A stretch of DNA of 47,397 bases from Methanomicrobia archaeon (GTDB lineage Archaea > Halobacteriota > Syntropharchaeia > Alkanophagales > Methanospirareceae), in the NCBI GenBank assembly GCA_016930255.1, contig JAFGHB010000066.1, positions 1 through 47,397 on the forward strand, read 5' to 3'. Under the pieces are notes generated by a model. That model did no database searches. It had not been told where the DNA came from and saw nothing but the letters and a program-made list of their open reading frames with translations. Below, piece after piece: positions 1-8,693 of the stretch. Each line of letters starts with the position of its first letter. Positions within the stretch are counted from its first letter, which is position 1. The translations under genes and the position numbers were made by a program.

Positions 1-99
1 ACGGTATTCTCCAACAGACACCTCAAAGAAGAGCAGATCATGATGATCTGCAAATTGCTGGTCGAGAAGAACGGAATACGAGCTATTTTAGCCGATTGA
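1..99 (+). CDS. C-terminal end of an unidentified protein (partial)
   Basis: An open frame enters from the left edge and ends at TGA 97-99, giving 32 residues that finish with RAILAD. The piece is charged and helix-like. It carries no motif I recognise. It lies on the same strand as the following oxidoreductase gene, 48 bases before it, so the two could be co-transcribed. The frame is consistent with coding sequence, but it is too short to name a family. Confidence 0.5.
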   Translation, partial: TVFSNRHLKEEQIMMICKLLVEKNGIRAILAD

Positions 100-147
100 A
101 CCACAACAAATAGTTATTACCATTCTAACCTTAAGTAAAGGGTAGCT

Positions 148-1920
148 ATGACGACGGCACACGGCTGGAAGAAGAGAATACTCCAGATCGACCTTTCAAA
201 GGGTAAGGTGAATAGCTTTACGCCTGATAGGTCCTTACTACAGGAATATATCGGCGGCCGCGGGCTTGGAGCGAAGATAGTTTACGATGCAGGGCGTGTT
301 GACGCGCTCTCGCCCGCAAACCTGTTGGTATTTGCTGCGGGGCCGTTAACCGGCACGACGACGCCAGCGTCTGGCAGAGTCTCCCTTTCCACGAAATCAC
401 CGTTAACTGGCACGATATTCGATTCCAACTGTGGCGGCTCATTTGGCCCCGAACTGAAGAAGGCTGGCTACGATGCGATCGTTATTACGGATAAATCGCC
501 GGAGCCGGTTGTTCTTGCGATAGAGGATGAGCACGTGGATATTAAACCTGCGGGGGCGCTCTGGGGTAAGAACGCCAAAGAAACCACGAAGCTGCTCGAC
601 GATAAGGGCCGCGTCGCCTGTATCGGCCGGGCCGGTGAGAAACAAGTGCTTTTGGCTTCAATCATGTCTGATAGGGTTCATACGTTTGGTCGCGGCGGCG
701 TGGGCGCGGTAATGGGCTCGAAGAACCTGAAGGCGGTGGTCGTAAAGGGCACCGGCAGCGTCGATATCTTTGACCACAACGAATTCATCAAGCAGAAGCA
801 GTCGATTAACCGGCTCTTGATTGCGAGTCCGACGATAACTAAAGGTCTGGCGGTCTTCGGCACGCCGTTTTTGATGAAGATCTCGAACTGGATGAAGATC
901 CTGCCGATCGCGAATTTCGAAAAGGCCGAGTCTGAGGTCGATCTGAACCCGTTCTTTGCCAAGAGCATCGTGGAACGAAAGTCGCCCCGGAGAAAGGCGT
1001 GCTATTCCTGCCCCATTGCCTGTAAACGGGAGGCTGAGACGGGAGAGGAACTGCCGGAATACGAGACTATCGGCGTGATGGGTGCGAACATTCGCAATGC
1101 CGATTATGAGGCTATTGTTACGGCAAACCGGCTCTGCAACGATTACGGCCTGGATACCGTCTCGGTCGGTGTGGTTTTGGGCAGTTACGCTGAAATACAT
1201 AACAGGGGCATTTCAGGGGATGAACTGGCAACGCTCACAAAACTGATCGGAGAACAGGAGGGTGTGGGCGAACGTCTTGGCAAAGGCGCCAGACGATTCG
1301 CAATCGACAAAGGCAAACCAGAAGCGGCCATGCAGATTAAAGGACTGGAACTGCCTGCGTACGACCCGCGTGGTGTGAAAGGCTTGGGGTTCAGTTATGC
1401 CACGTCCAATCGCGGCGGCTGTCATACCCGTGCGTACCTCGTCGCGCCAGAGATACTGCGGAAGCCCAAGGCGATTGATCCGTACACGCTTGCGGGCAAG
1501 GCGGGGCACACAAAGATATTCCAGGACCGGTTTGCCGCGGTGGATTCGCTCGTGGTGTGTAAATTCGCGTTCTTCGGCGTCGGTGAGGAGGAGTACGCGA
1601 ACATTCTGAGTGCGGTAACCGGCGTCTCATATACATCAGAGGATCTTATGCGGGTTGGCGAGCGGATATGGAATGTAGAACGGCTGTATAATTTGCGGGA
1701 AGGGTTTACGGAAGAGGACGATATGCTGCCCGAGCGGTTCTTCACTGAGGAAGTAAACGGACGCATTGTAGACAAAAACGAGTTCTTAAAGGCGCGCGAT
1801 GAATACTACCGGATGCGGGGCTGGGACGAGCATGGCGTACCGACGAAAAGGACGTTGAGGCGGTTGGGGATAAAACATTTGAGTGCCCCAATAGATCCAA
1901 TGGGCGAGATCTGTCTGTAA
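148..1920 (+). CDS. Tungsten-containing aldehyde:ferredoxin oxidoreductase (AOR family)
   Basis: This 590-residue protein matches the usual AOR length of about 600. The N-terminal domain has the family-typical GGRGLGAK stretch near residues 37-44 and AGPLTGT near 64-70, which belong to the tungstopterin-binding region. The four [4Fe-4S] ligands are visible: C285, C288 and C292 in CYSCPIAC, and C471 in VVCKF. Family enzymes oxidise aldehydes to carboxylic acids in the cytoplasm and reduce ferredoxin. The substrate cannot be told from sequence, and AOR, FOR and GOR branches look alike at this level. The ATG at 148 gives a normal N-terminus. No cofactor-synthesis genes are adjacent; the next gene is on the opposite strand. 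Confidence 0.92.
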   Translation: MTTAHGWKKRILQIDLSKGKVNSFTPDRSLLQEYIGGRGLGAKIVYDAGRVDALSPANLLVFAAGPLTGTTTPASGRVSLSTKSPLTGTIFDSNCGGSFGPELKKAGYDAIVITDKSPEPVVLAIEDEHVDIKPAGALWGKNAKETTKLLDDKGRVACIGRAGEKQVLLASIMSDRVHTFGRGGVGAVMGSKNLKAVVVKGTGSVDIFDHNEFIKQKQSINRLLIASPTITKGLAVFGTPFLMKISNWMKILPIANFEKAESEVDLNPFFAKSIVERKSPRRKACYSCPIACKREAETGEELPEYETIGVMGANIRNADYEAIVTANRLCNDYGLDTVSVGVVLGSYAEIHNRGISGDELATLTKLIGEQEGVGERLGKGARRFAIDKGKPEAAMQIKGLELPAYDPRGVKGLGFSYATSNRGGCHTRAYLVAPEILRKPKAIDPYTLAGKAGHTKIFQDRFAAVDSLVVCKFAFFGVGEEEYANILSAVTGVSYTSEDLMRVGERIWNVERLYNLREGFTEEDDMLPERFFTEEVNGRIVDKNEFLKARDEYYRMRGWDEHGVPTKRTLRRLGIKHLSAPIDPMGEICL

Positions 1921-1982
1921 CCTAATAAACAACAAATGAAACTTCATGAAAAAGCGGATAGGATTTACCTCTAAAAACCACT

Positions 1983-3356
1983 TCATAAAGTAGATTCTAC
2001 AGTATTTGATACACTTATAACTGAAAAAGGCATATTTCTAATTTTCTCGTTTCCTTTAACTAGAGCCGTCAGTTTCCCTAAGTAAGTCTGAGCATATCTC
2101 TCTCTTTCTTCTCTCCTTTTTGGAAGTTTAAACAAATAAGCAATATTATCAATTAATCCTTTTAATTCATCATCTGAAATAAGCCCCTCTCCGCTCAAAA
2201 AGCTTTTAAGTTGAGATATATAAAAAGCACAATATGCGCCATGCAAGAGGTGTAATCTTGCAACCTCTTTACTTTTTTCTTTTTGTACATAATCCTTTAT
2301 AATATCATTCCATGATTCTGCATTTTCTTGCAATATCTTAGTATTTTCCTCATAAGATCTAGAGATACTTTTGTAATATCTTTCTGAGCTTACTAGACCC
2401 TTCTTCCTCAATTCTTTCTCAAGTTCATCTTTACTATATTTATCTATTAATTTTGATAACGGCTCTAGAATTCTTTTACGATCTTCTATCGATGTAGGAT
2501 AATCAAATTCTATTCTTTCAATCTTAGATGAGGAATTTAACCCGACTTGAATACCCCTATCTTCTATTTCATAATCCTCCCCGTCAGCTAGCCATGAAAT
2601 GCCGTAACGTGCATATATATCAGGAACAACTATATAATGCCAAAATCTCGCATTAAGATAGGCTTCTAGTGGATTTCTGTGCTCTAATCCCTTTTCTATT
2701 TCTACTACATTTTGTGGGTGCCCACACAACTTCTGCCAACTTACTTTCTCAGCAATGAAATGTGGTAATTTGTTTAACTCTGGTGCTAGTCCTTTCTCTA
2801 CCTCTTTAGAATATTCATCGAGGGTATTTTGAGGCAATCCTTGAATTATCGTTTCATATTTCGTTTCCAAAATATTTACTCCTTGTTCAAAAGCAAGATA
2901 TGGCTCGACATTATTAGCTGATGCTATTAGTAAATCTTCGTATAATTGTGCCCGAATTAACTCAAATCCTTCTTTCTTTAAAGTGATAAAAAAATCCTCA
3001 AATACATCATTCTTATACTCTTCAAAATGATTAGCTAAAATAGGCACAACATCGCCCTTCAGTACTAAATTACTTAACTCTTTAGGAGTAACTCCACAAT
3101 AATTTACAAAATCCTTCTTATCATTTGTTGGCCTTATATAAATTATGGTTTTCCTACAATAGGGAATTAGAGAATACATCCAAATTGGTATGAAATTTCC
3201 CTGATACGCTTTATTATCTCCTCGACGATAAATCCCATATATGTGCTCGTATAATTCAAATTTTTCTGGAAATACGCTTATAGGGTCCCCCTCTTGAAAT
3301 TTCGCCTGATTAACGTCAATGACCATGCTTTGTATTAAATCTTCAAGAGGCATCAT
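1983..3356 (-). CDS. Unknown 457-residue soluble protein in AT-rich operon
   Basis: I do not recognise a family. The protein is mostly charged and helical, with no signal peptide or clear membrane segment. Tyr/Trp-rich stretches lie in the N-terminal third (IYGIYRRGD, near residue 41) and near residues 233-247 (ARFWHYIVVPDIYAR). Its start ATG shares one base with the TAA of the upstream MNIO-like fragment (TAATG), which implies translational coupling. A second ATG follows immediately. The gene is clearly more AT-rich than the AOR gene beside it and is the last gene of a minus-strand operon running from 5574. Lateral acquisition is plausible. Function is unknown. Confidence 0.7.
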   Translation of the reverse strand: MMPLEDLIQSMVIDVNQAKFQEGDPISVFPEKFELYEHIYGIYRRGDNKAYQGNFIPIWMYSLIPYCRKTIIYIRPTNDKKDFVNYCGVTPKELSNLVLKGDVVPILANHFEEYKNDVFEDFFITLKKEGFELIRAQLYEDLLIASANNVEPYLAFEQGVNILETKYETIIQGLPQNTLDEYSKEVEKGLAPELNKLPHFIAEKVSWQKLCGHPQNVVEIEKGLEHRNPLEAYLNARFWHYIVVPDIYARYGISWLADGEDYEIEDRGIQVGLNSSSKIERIEFDYPTSIEDRKRILEPLSKLIDKYSKDELEKELRKKGLVSSERYYKSISRSYEENTKILQENAESWNDIIKDYVQKEKSKEVARLHLLHGAYCAFYISQLKSFLSGEGLISDDELKGLIDNIAYLFKLPKRREERERYAQTYLGKLTALVKGNEKIRNMPFSVISVSNTVESTL

Positions 3357-3650
3357 TATCGCAATCCCCTAATTAGTGCATTTACTTGTAATATTATTTC
3401 TCTATCACATTCTATATTTAAAACTTTCGCTTTTTTCTTCTCAACAATATGTTCAAGTATCCTCTTCGCTTCATCCGAGTAATAGAACGGCTCGTTGATA
3501 GCATACCACTCCTCATTTTTATACTGTGGTAAATTCACGTGCACTTCATACACTCTATTAATGCCCATTTTCTCGACAAAATCAATCACATCCATGCCAA
3601 AGTTATGCGCTGATATGATCATATGTGCTAAGTCCAGCAGAAAGTTACAA
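3356..3650 (-). pseudogene. C-terminal fragment of a DUF692/MNIO-type TIM-barrel protein
   Basis: The reading frame upstream of the 457-residue gene encodes about 95 residues resembling the last third of DUF692 proteins (multinuclear non-heme iron oxidases). It has a LDLAH strand, AHNFG, then a RVYEVHVN strand, and a C-terminal IECD segment. Intact family members are about 280 residues and carry most metal ligands in the N-terminal two thirds, which are absent here. The frame stays open back to an ATG at 3730, but that part overlaps the end of the membrane-protein gene in another frame and looks non-homologous. I read this as a truncated remnant, possibly still translated from an internal ATG near 3622. 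A short functional derivative cannot be excluded. Confidence 0.55.
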
Positions 3651-3656
3651 TTTATG

Positions 3657-4175
3657 TTATCTGATGTTTCTAACCAAAATGAAAAGAGATAATACTGGAT
3701 TATTACACCATATTTCAATAAAATATACAATCCAGCCTAATAATAGAAGCCTAATAAACCAAATCATATGTTTTCCCGCAGACATAAACTTAAGTTTCTC
3801 TTCCAACCAAAATTTTTTTCTTCTATCTAGCACATTTTGAAGATCTGGGAGAGAACAAATCACAATTTCGCCCTCATTATAATTGCCAATATCACGTTCA
3901 ATTTCCCTCATTCTTTCTTTCACGGCTCCTTTGCAGCTTACATTGGACATCATATCTAAATGTAGTACATACAATGCCAGAACTCCAATAAGAAACACGA
4001 GAATCACTGATGCTCTATCATTTTCCCAAAGTCCTTTTAGCCCTATTAGAACACCCAATATACCAAGAGCGATGTAGAATTCGTAAGGTACAAGTCTATC
4101 ACGGTAAGCATAATTTCGATCTAGGAGTTCGTACTCTTTCCAGATGGTCTCAATTTCCTTTTTCTTTGAGTTCAT
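3657..4175 (-). CDS. Hypothetical membrane protein with about three TM segments
   Basis: This protein of about 172 residues begins with a charged helical segment. Two adjacent hydrophobic helices follow (FYIALGILGVLIGL and SVILVFLIGVLALYVL), then a cytoplasmic-looking charged region and a third hydrophobic segment near the C-terminus (MIWFIRLLLLGWIVYF). I chose the ATG at 4175 because AGGTG lies about 10 bases upstream; a longer frame starts at 4196. Either start overlaps the end of the methyltransferase gene, so the genes are co-transcribed. No family recognised. Confidence 0.65.
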   Translation of the reverse strand: MNSKKKEIETIWKEYELLDRNYAYRDRLVPYEFYIALGILGVLIGLKGLWENDRASVILVFLIGVLALYVLHLDMMSNVSCKGAVKERMREIERDIGNYNEGEIVICSLPDLQNVLDRRKKFWLEEKLKFMSAGKHMIWFIRLLLLGWIVYFIEIWCNNPVLSLFILVRNIR

Positions 4176-4908
4176 TGTAATGACACCTAAATACACCTAT
4201 TCTCTGAAACCATTTTTCATCCTTTATGAAAGGATAGCAATTCTTTTGGAGATGATTGATAAAATAATCCACTCTTTTACCAGATGCTTTTCCGATCTGG
4301 TATTCGTGTATTTTCAATCTCACATCAAATCCAAAGCTCTCCAACCTTTCTTTAGTCATTTCAATGTTAGCGAAATTAGAATGTTGCGTTATAAAGCAGC
4401 CACCATCTTTAAGATATTTAGGTATTTTGCTTATCAAAGGATCTAAATATTTCCTCCCATCAGGGCCAGCATCAACAGTTCTTGTAATATATTCATCGTG
4501 TTGCTCATCTGGAGGTGTTGGAAGTGCTGTCATGTTACTCACAATAATATCAAAAGTTTCTCCGTTTTTAATCGGTTCAAAAAGGTCCCCGGTCCTCGCA
4601 TCCACTTTAACATCATTTAGGGATGCATTATACTCTGTACATTTAACTGATGGGAGGTGTATATCAGTCGCTACCACCGAAGCACCTTTCTTAGCAGCTA
4701 AAATTGCGAGAATACCAGAACCAGTACCAACATCAAGCACCCTATGACCTTCCTTAACGACTTCTAGTAATTCTTTAGCCAGCAAAAAAGAATCTAATTT
4801 TGGGGGATAAACCCCTTCAAAAAGACTTATTTTCATGTCTGGCAGTTCTATTTCCAAACCATAAGATTCCATATATTCTTTTATAGATTTTATCTTATTC
4901 CCTTTCAC
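4150..4908 (-). CDS. HemK/PrmC-like SAM-dependent methyltransferase
   Basis: This 252-residue class I methyltransferase has a HemK-type entry motif, VYPPKLDSFLL, near residues 33-43. Motif I is VLDVGTGSG at 57-65 and the acidic end of strand 2 is ATD at 80-82. HemK-type glutamine or amine methyltransferases have NPPY at motif IV. Here the equivalent segment is SNMTALPTPP near 124-133, so the substrate pocket differs. AGPDGRKYL near 147-155 matches the GGPDG segment that follows NPPY in PrmC. The start is GTG, directly after the TAA of the PIG-L gene. A small-molecule or peptide substrate is possible; a release-factor role is unlikely without NPPY. Confidence 0.8.
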   Translation of the reverse strand: MKGNKIKSIKEYMESYGLEIELPDMKISLFEGVYPPKLDSFLLAKELLEVVKEGHRVLDVGTGSGILAILAAKKGASVVATDIHLPSVKCTEYNASLNDVKVDARTGDLFEPIKNGETFDIIVSNMTALPTPPDEQHDEYITRTVDAGPDGRKYLDPLISKIPKYLKDGGCFITQHSNFANIEMTKERLESFGFDVRLKIHEYQIGKASGKRVDYFINHLQKNCYPFIKDEKWFQRIGVFRCHYNELKEKGN

Positions 4909-5574
4909 TTATTCAATCACCACCCTATACACCACAAACGCCTCCGCATACTCAACTTTCGCTTGAACCCCCCTGAACCGTGCATTTGACTCTATCACAT
5001 CCACATCCATATATGGTTTCTTCACCTGTGTTTTATGCATCTTCAACGCTTCTACCTTCTTCGCCCGATACTTTGAAATATCGACAAAATAATTAGGTGA
5101 GAAAGAGGTTCGTGTTGAAGGTGATTCGTAAAATATAATCGTCTTTGCTTTTCGCGCTGCGTGTAAAGTGATAAGTGACGTTCTTACGTGATCCAAATGA
5201 TCGTCTTCTAAATAATGGGTGTAGATTATATTAGGTTGCAGTCTCATTACCTGTTGATAAACCTCTTCGAGAGTGCCTCTAGAAATGTCAATATTTGCAT
5301 CGGGCAGTCCGAATATTTTTATGTTTTCTTCTTTAACACCGAGGAACGCCAAAGCATCTTTCGTTTCTTTTTCCCGTAATTTTCCTTTTAAGGTTTTATT
5401 CTCTTCTTCGTCTATTTGTCCCCCCTCTGTGAGTGCCTCATCTGGAACTCCTCCTTCGCCTCGTGAAAAAATCAGAACATTTACAGTATCGCCCCGCTTA
5501 ACGTGCCTGGCTAAACATCCACCTAATCCCAATTCGACATCGTCTGGATGTGCTCCGATAGCTAAGATTCGCAT
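4909..5574 (-). CDS. PIG-L/LmbE family deacetylase
   Basis: This 221-residue protein has the zinc-site motif AHPDD at residues 8-12 and the second motif HLDH at 126-129. Both are hallmarks of PIG-L/LmbE N-acetylglucosamine-type deacetylases, which remove acetyl groups from sugar amides in the cytoplasm. The frame is open further upstream to 5784. The ATG at 5574 is preferred because GGGGAG lies just upstream and the family begins at this MRILAIGAHPDD segment. It is the first gene of the minus-strand AT-rich operon, followed without a gap by the methyltransferase. The deacetylase-methyltransferase pairing suggests modification of a sugar-containing small molecule or glycan, which is inference. 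Confidence 0.88.
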   Translation of the reverse strand: MRILAIGAHPDDVELGLGGCLARHVKRGDTVNVLIFSRGEGGVPDEALTEGGQIDEEENKTLKGKLREKETKDALAFLGVKEENIKIFGLPDANIDISRGTLEEVYQQVMRLQPNIIYTHYLEDDHLDHVRTSLITLHAARKAKTIIFYESPSTRTSFSPNYFVDISKYRAKKVEALKMHKTQVKKPYMDVDVIESNARFRGVQAKVEYAEAFVVYRVVIE

Positions 5575-5668
5575 CGCAGTCTCCCCGGTATTCAAAAAGC
5601 AATAATAGTAGTTATATCTTTTCCTATAGTGAAGTGAAGAACATTTTTCAATCTTTTCGTTGAACCTG

Positions 5669-6529
5669 TCACGCACTCCCCTGAACTTCCTCCAATTCGA
5701 TCTCGAACAGTTTCGGCCAGTATTTCCCGGTAACGAAGAGCCGGTCATTCGCTGCATCGTAAGCGATACCGTTAAGCACACCAACAGGCTGATAGGCGTC
5801 TTTATCGCTCAAAAGCCCGTCGAGATCGATCCGACCAATCACGTTGCCGCTCTCCGGTTCGATAATCACGATGCGGTCTGTTGGCCAAACATTAGCGTAT
5901 ACTGTCCCGCGGATATATTCAAGCTCGTTGAGGTGCGTAACAGGTGTATCGTTATCATTGACTTCGATGCGTTTGACCTCTTCAAATGTCTCGGGGTCCA
6001 CGAAATGTAGCGTTGCCGTTCCGTCACTCAGGATCAGGTGCGTGCCGTCATGGGTGAGCCCCCAGCCTTCGGTGGCGTAGGTGAAGTTTCTCGTTAAAGA
6101 GAAGCTCTCTGTATCGTAAACGAAGCCAACCCCCGACTGATAGGTCAGTTGAATCAGCGTATCGTTCCAGAGGGCTATGCCCTCGCCAAAGTACTGGCGG
6201 GGCAACTGGTATTTCTTGAGGACTTTCCCTGTTTCCAATTCGACTTTGCGCACCGTTGATTCGCCGCGTCCACCGGTTCCTTCATACAGGAAGCCGTTAT
6301 CAAAAACCAACCCCTGCGTGAAGGCTTTGGAGTCGTGGGGGTAGGTAGTGACGATTTTGTAGCGGTAAACCTGGGGAGTATTCGGCGTGGGTGTCGGCAT
6401 CGGTGTCGATATCGGCGTCGATGTCGGCAAAGGCGCTTCGTTCTCAACGCATCCTGCAAGCAGTGCTACAAGTGCTACTGCGACTATCATCGCTACCGTA
6501 ACCATTCCGCGTTTCTTATCGTCTCGCAT
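5669..6529 (-). CDS. Glutaminyl-peptide cyclotransferase-like lipoprotein
   Basis: A basic N-terminus (MRDDKKRG), a hydrophobic segment and the lipobox-like LLAGC indicate a secreted, probably lipid-anchored protein. A Pro/Thr linker follows, with TPMPTPTP repeats. The rest matches the glutamine cyclotransferase (plant/bacterial QC, beta-propeller) family: YPHDSKAFTQGL, then YEGTGG, GEGIAL, EGWGLTHDG, LNELEY, NVWPTD, and LNGIAYD near the C-terminus. These enzymes convert N-terminal glutamine of exported peptides to pyroglutamate. The frame is open back to 6610. Starts at 6538 and 6529 are both plausible; 6529 has GAGG just upstream. The gene is monocistronic, tail to head with the PIG-L gene. 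Confidence 0.87.
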   Translation of the reverse strand: MRDDKKRGMVTVAMIVAVALVALLAGCVENEAPLPTSTPISTPMPTPTPNTPQVYRYKIVTTYPHDSKAFTQGLVFDNGFLYEGTGGRGESTVRKVELETGKVLKKYQLPRQYFGEGIALWNDTLIQLTYQSGVGFVYDTESFSLTRNFTYATEGWGLTHDGTHLILSDGTATLHFVDPETFEEVKRIEVNDNDTPVTHLNELEYIRGTVYANVWPTDRIVIIEPESGNVIGRIDLDGLLSDKDAYQPVGVLNGIAYDAANDRLFVTGKYWPKLFEIELEEVQGSA

Positions 6530-6672
6530 CGTCCTCATTTTCAGCTGATACTTTGCCGCTGATACAGCGCCTATAAAATTAAGGACAAGATAACTTAGAT
6601 ATACGCCCAATGAAAAAATTTATCTTAACGTATGTCTTGATTAGTACACAGGAGTATGAGTAGGTTTTGACT

Positions 6673-7092
6673 ATGAAATCTCTCACACTTGATACCGAGC
6701 TGGATGTCAGACGGAAATTGCTCTGGTGCTTGTTCTGGGCGAACCGGAAGGCTATAAGGACTGAGGGGTGTGCACCATTTCGGATTGAGAAGATAGCTAC
6801 CGGCGAAGCACTGTACCATTCAGAGCAAGGGAAACTACTTAGATTGTCGGGTGAGGTTTTAGAAAAGGTTGAAAAGGACATGAACGGGGGTAAACCCGTG
6901 GATTTCACCATTACGATAGGCGCGGAGACCTTCGATATCACGTTCTACAGAAACGTCTTTTCCGTGACCACACGGAGGAATAAAGAGATGGAAGCAGAGA
7001 TAATTGAGAGCTTGCATGAAGAATTGATACGTGGAAAGCCGAATTTCTGCGCATCATTTCTTAAACGAATTGGAATTGATATGACCCTATGA
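6673..7092 (+). CDS. Hypothetical 139-residue protein
   Basis: No family recognised. The protein is soluble, with a tryptophan-containing N-terminal helix and a central predicted beta region (PVDFTITIGAETFDITFY), and no signal or membrane segment. The frame also allows a TTG two codons earlier (6667). ATG 6673 is chosen as the stronger start. Its TGA overlaps the ATG of the next gene in an ATGA junction (7089-7092), so it probably forms a two-gene unit with the HEAT-repeat protein. Confidence 0.65.
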   Translation: MKSLTLDTELDVRRKLLWCLFWANRKAIRTEGCAPFRIEKIATGEALYHSEQGKLLRLSGEVLEKVEKDMNGGKPVDFTITIGAETFDITFYRNVFSVTTRRNKEMEAEIIESLHEELIRGKPNFCASFLKRIGIDMTL

Positions 7093-7712
7093 AGAGGCGT
7101 GGAAAAATGGAATCAAAAGAAGATGTTGAGCGCTTGAAGCGGATTTTAAAGACGCATAAAGATTCGCTTGCTCGGGCAAAGGCAGTTGAGGCTCTGGGGA
7201 CTTTAGGCGAGCCCGCTGTTGAACCGCTCCTTCGTGCGTTACACGATGAGCACTGGGACGTCCGGCGAAGGGCAGCGTGGGAACTCGGTAATATCGGCGA
7301 TCCTGCGGTAAAACCACTTATTCACGCGTTGAATGATGAACGCTGGGACGTTCGCCGGAAAGCGGCATGGGCGCTCGGTAACATCAAGGCTCCCCGGGCG
7401 ATTGAGCCGTTAATTCACGCGTTAGAAGATGAACGCGCGGATGTTCGCGAGCAGGCAGCGTGGGCGCTTGGTGCTCTACGGAACCTCAGAGCGGTAGAAC
7501 CTTTGATTCAGGCCTTGACGGATAAAAACGCAGGTGTTCGCCGCGAGGCTGCGCGATCGCTCGCCGTGTTAACCGTGATAAACGAAGCCCGTGTCAAAAC
7601 GAAGATTCAGGACCACGAATCAACCTTAGACGAGCAGAAGCGCGCGGCATTCCAGCAATGCAAGAAGCTATACGAGCAGGAGCTCGAGAAAGCGCGTGTG
7701 AAACACGAGTAA
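7089..7712 (+). CDS. HEAT/PBS-lyase repeat protein
   Basis: This 207-residue protein consists mainly of four to five tandem repeats of about 31 residues. Each carries a core like AVEPLLRALHDE..WDVRRRAAWELGNIG (the EPLIHAL and DVRxxAAWALG cores recur near residues 43-150). These are typical HEAT/PBS-lyase repeats that stack into a protein-binding solenoid. A charged helical tail follows. No catalytic residues are expected; it is likely a scaffold. The ATG at 7089 couples to the upstream gene. A second ATG at 7107 has GAGG about 9 bases upstream and may be the true start. Confidence 0.85.
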   Translation: MKRRGKMESKEDVERLKRILKTHKDSLARAKAVEALGTLGEPAVEPLLRALHDEHWDVRRRAAWELGNIGDPAVKPLIHALNDERWDVRRKAAWALGNIKAPRAIEPLIHALEDERADVREQAAWALGALRNLRAVEPLIQALTDKNAGVRREAARSLAVLTVINEARVKTKIQDHESTLDEQKRAAFQQCKKLYEQELEKARVKHE

Positions 7713-7768
7713 TGAAAAAGCTTTTCGATTCCTTTGCCATTAAGTAGTATATTCAGGTAGCGAACGAA

Positions 7769-8341
7769 ATGGAGGAGCTAATAAAATACGGGCGGAAGAT
7801 CGTGGCGGCGGGGCTTGCGCATTCGCATTTCGGCAATGTGAGCAAACGCGTGGGCGACCAGATGCTGATCAGCACGACGGGCAGCATGCTGGACGAGCTT
7901 GAAGGCCAGATTGTTACGGTCCCTGTCGATCCCGAATCGCCCGATGAGCTTGACGTGATCGCGTCGACTGAGGTGAATGTCCACCGTGCGATTTACAAAG
8001 AGACGTCCGCGCTTGCCATCCTCCACGGGCATTCGAAATACGCGGTGGCGATGTCCATGCTCTACGAGCCGGGCGAGCAGATCGTGCCGGAAGATACGGA
8101 AAGCATGTACGTGCTGCATGAGATACCGGTAGTCCGTGGCGGTGTGGGCTCGGACGAACTGGCGCGTAACGCGGCCAACGCGCTTCGTGACCATAAGGGC
8201 ATTATCGTTCAGGGCCACGGCACGTTTGCACGCGGCGCAACGGTCGATGAAGCATTTGTCATTCTCAGCGGGATCGAACACGCCTGCATGGTTAAATATC
8301 TGGTTGATAATGCGAACGCAACAAAACGGATCAGCGTTTAG
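7769..8341 (+). CDS. Class II aldolase/adducin family protein (fuculose-phosphate aldolase-like)
   Basis: This 190-residue protein shows the zinc-aldolase pattern: GNVS near 22-25, STTGS near 35-39, the probable catalytic E68 in STEVNVH, metal ligands H86 and H88 in HGHS, and H150 in QGHGTFARG. Family members cleave sugar phosphates such as L-fuculose 1-phosphate to dihydroxyacetone phosphate and an aldehyde. Archaeal members may supply lactaldehyde or other aldehydes for cofactor synthesis; the exact substrate here is unknown. Its last 11 bases overlap the end of a convergent hypothetical gene. Confidence 0.88.
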   Translation: MEELIKYGRKIVAAGLAHSHFGNVSKRVGDQMLISTTGSMLDELEGQIVTVPVDPESPDELDVIASTEVNVHRAIYKETSALAILHGHSKYAVAMSMLYEPGEQIVPEDTESMYVLHEIPVVRGGVGSDELARNAANALRDHKGIIVQGHGTFARGATVDEAFVILSGIEHACMVKYLVDNANATKRISV

Positions 8342-8693
8342 ATTTTATCCTGCAGGAGTGCGCTGGCGAGGTGATCACATCCCGCTTCGCGTACAACAAA
8401 GCCCGTTTGCCGTCGTGAAACGCTTCTGTCAGCTTGAAATTCGCGCGACCTTCCGTGAGCGTATCAGTCCAATCAGCAGCGGCGATATGCAGGAAATCGT
8501 CGCAACTCGCCTGCTCCAGAATCAGTGTTATTTCTCGCTCTTCTCCGCCCTGCGTTAGCGTGCCTCTTAACTCAGCGCCATCAGGAAACTTGGCGAGGAA
8601 AACAGACGGGAGGCGAACGCAATAGCCGCTTGATCTGGCAGGGAGCGCATCGTTACACTTGCGGATGAGCACAGCTTCTAAAATCAGCGCCAT
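8331..8693 (-). CDS. Hypothetical 120-residue protein
   Basis: No family recognised. The start at 8693 has AGGG just upstream; the open frame extends to 8867, but that part looks non-coding. The protein is soluble, mixed alpha/beta, with three cysteines and a Lys/Arg-rich C-terminal tail. The gene converges on the aldolase gene and overlaps its 3' end by 11 bases. Composition resembles its GC-richer neighbours, so it looks resident rather than imported. Confidence 0.55.
   Translation of the reverse strand: MALILEAVLIRKCNDALPARSSGYCVRLPSVFLAKFPDGAELRGTLTQGGEEREITLILEQASCDDFLHIAAADWTDTLTEGRANFKLTEAFHDGKRALLYAKRDVITSPAHSCRIKSKR

Noticed and set aside
658-1200. 180-residue minus-strand frame opposite the AOR gene
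   Set aside because: It lies fully antisense to a conserved gene and shows no protein-like motif.
5575-5784. N-terminal extension of the PIG-L protein
   Set aside because: The open frame extends upstream, but the family start and a ribosome site are at 5574, and the extension overlaps the cyclotransferase gene in another frame.
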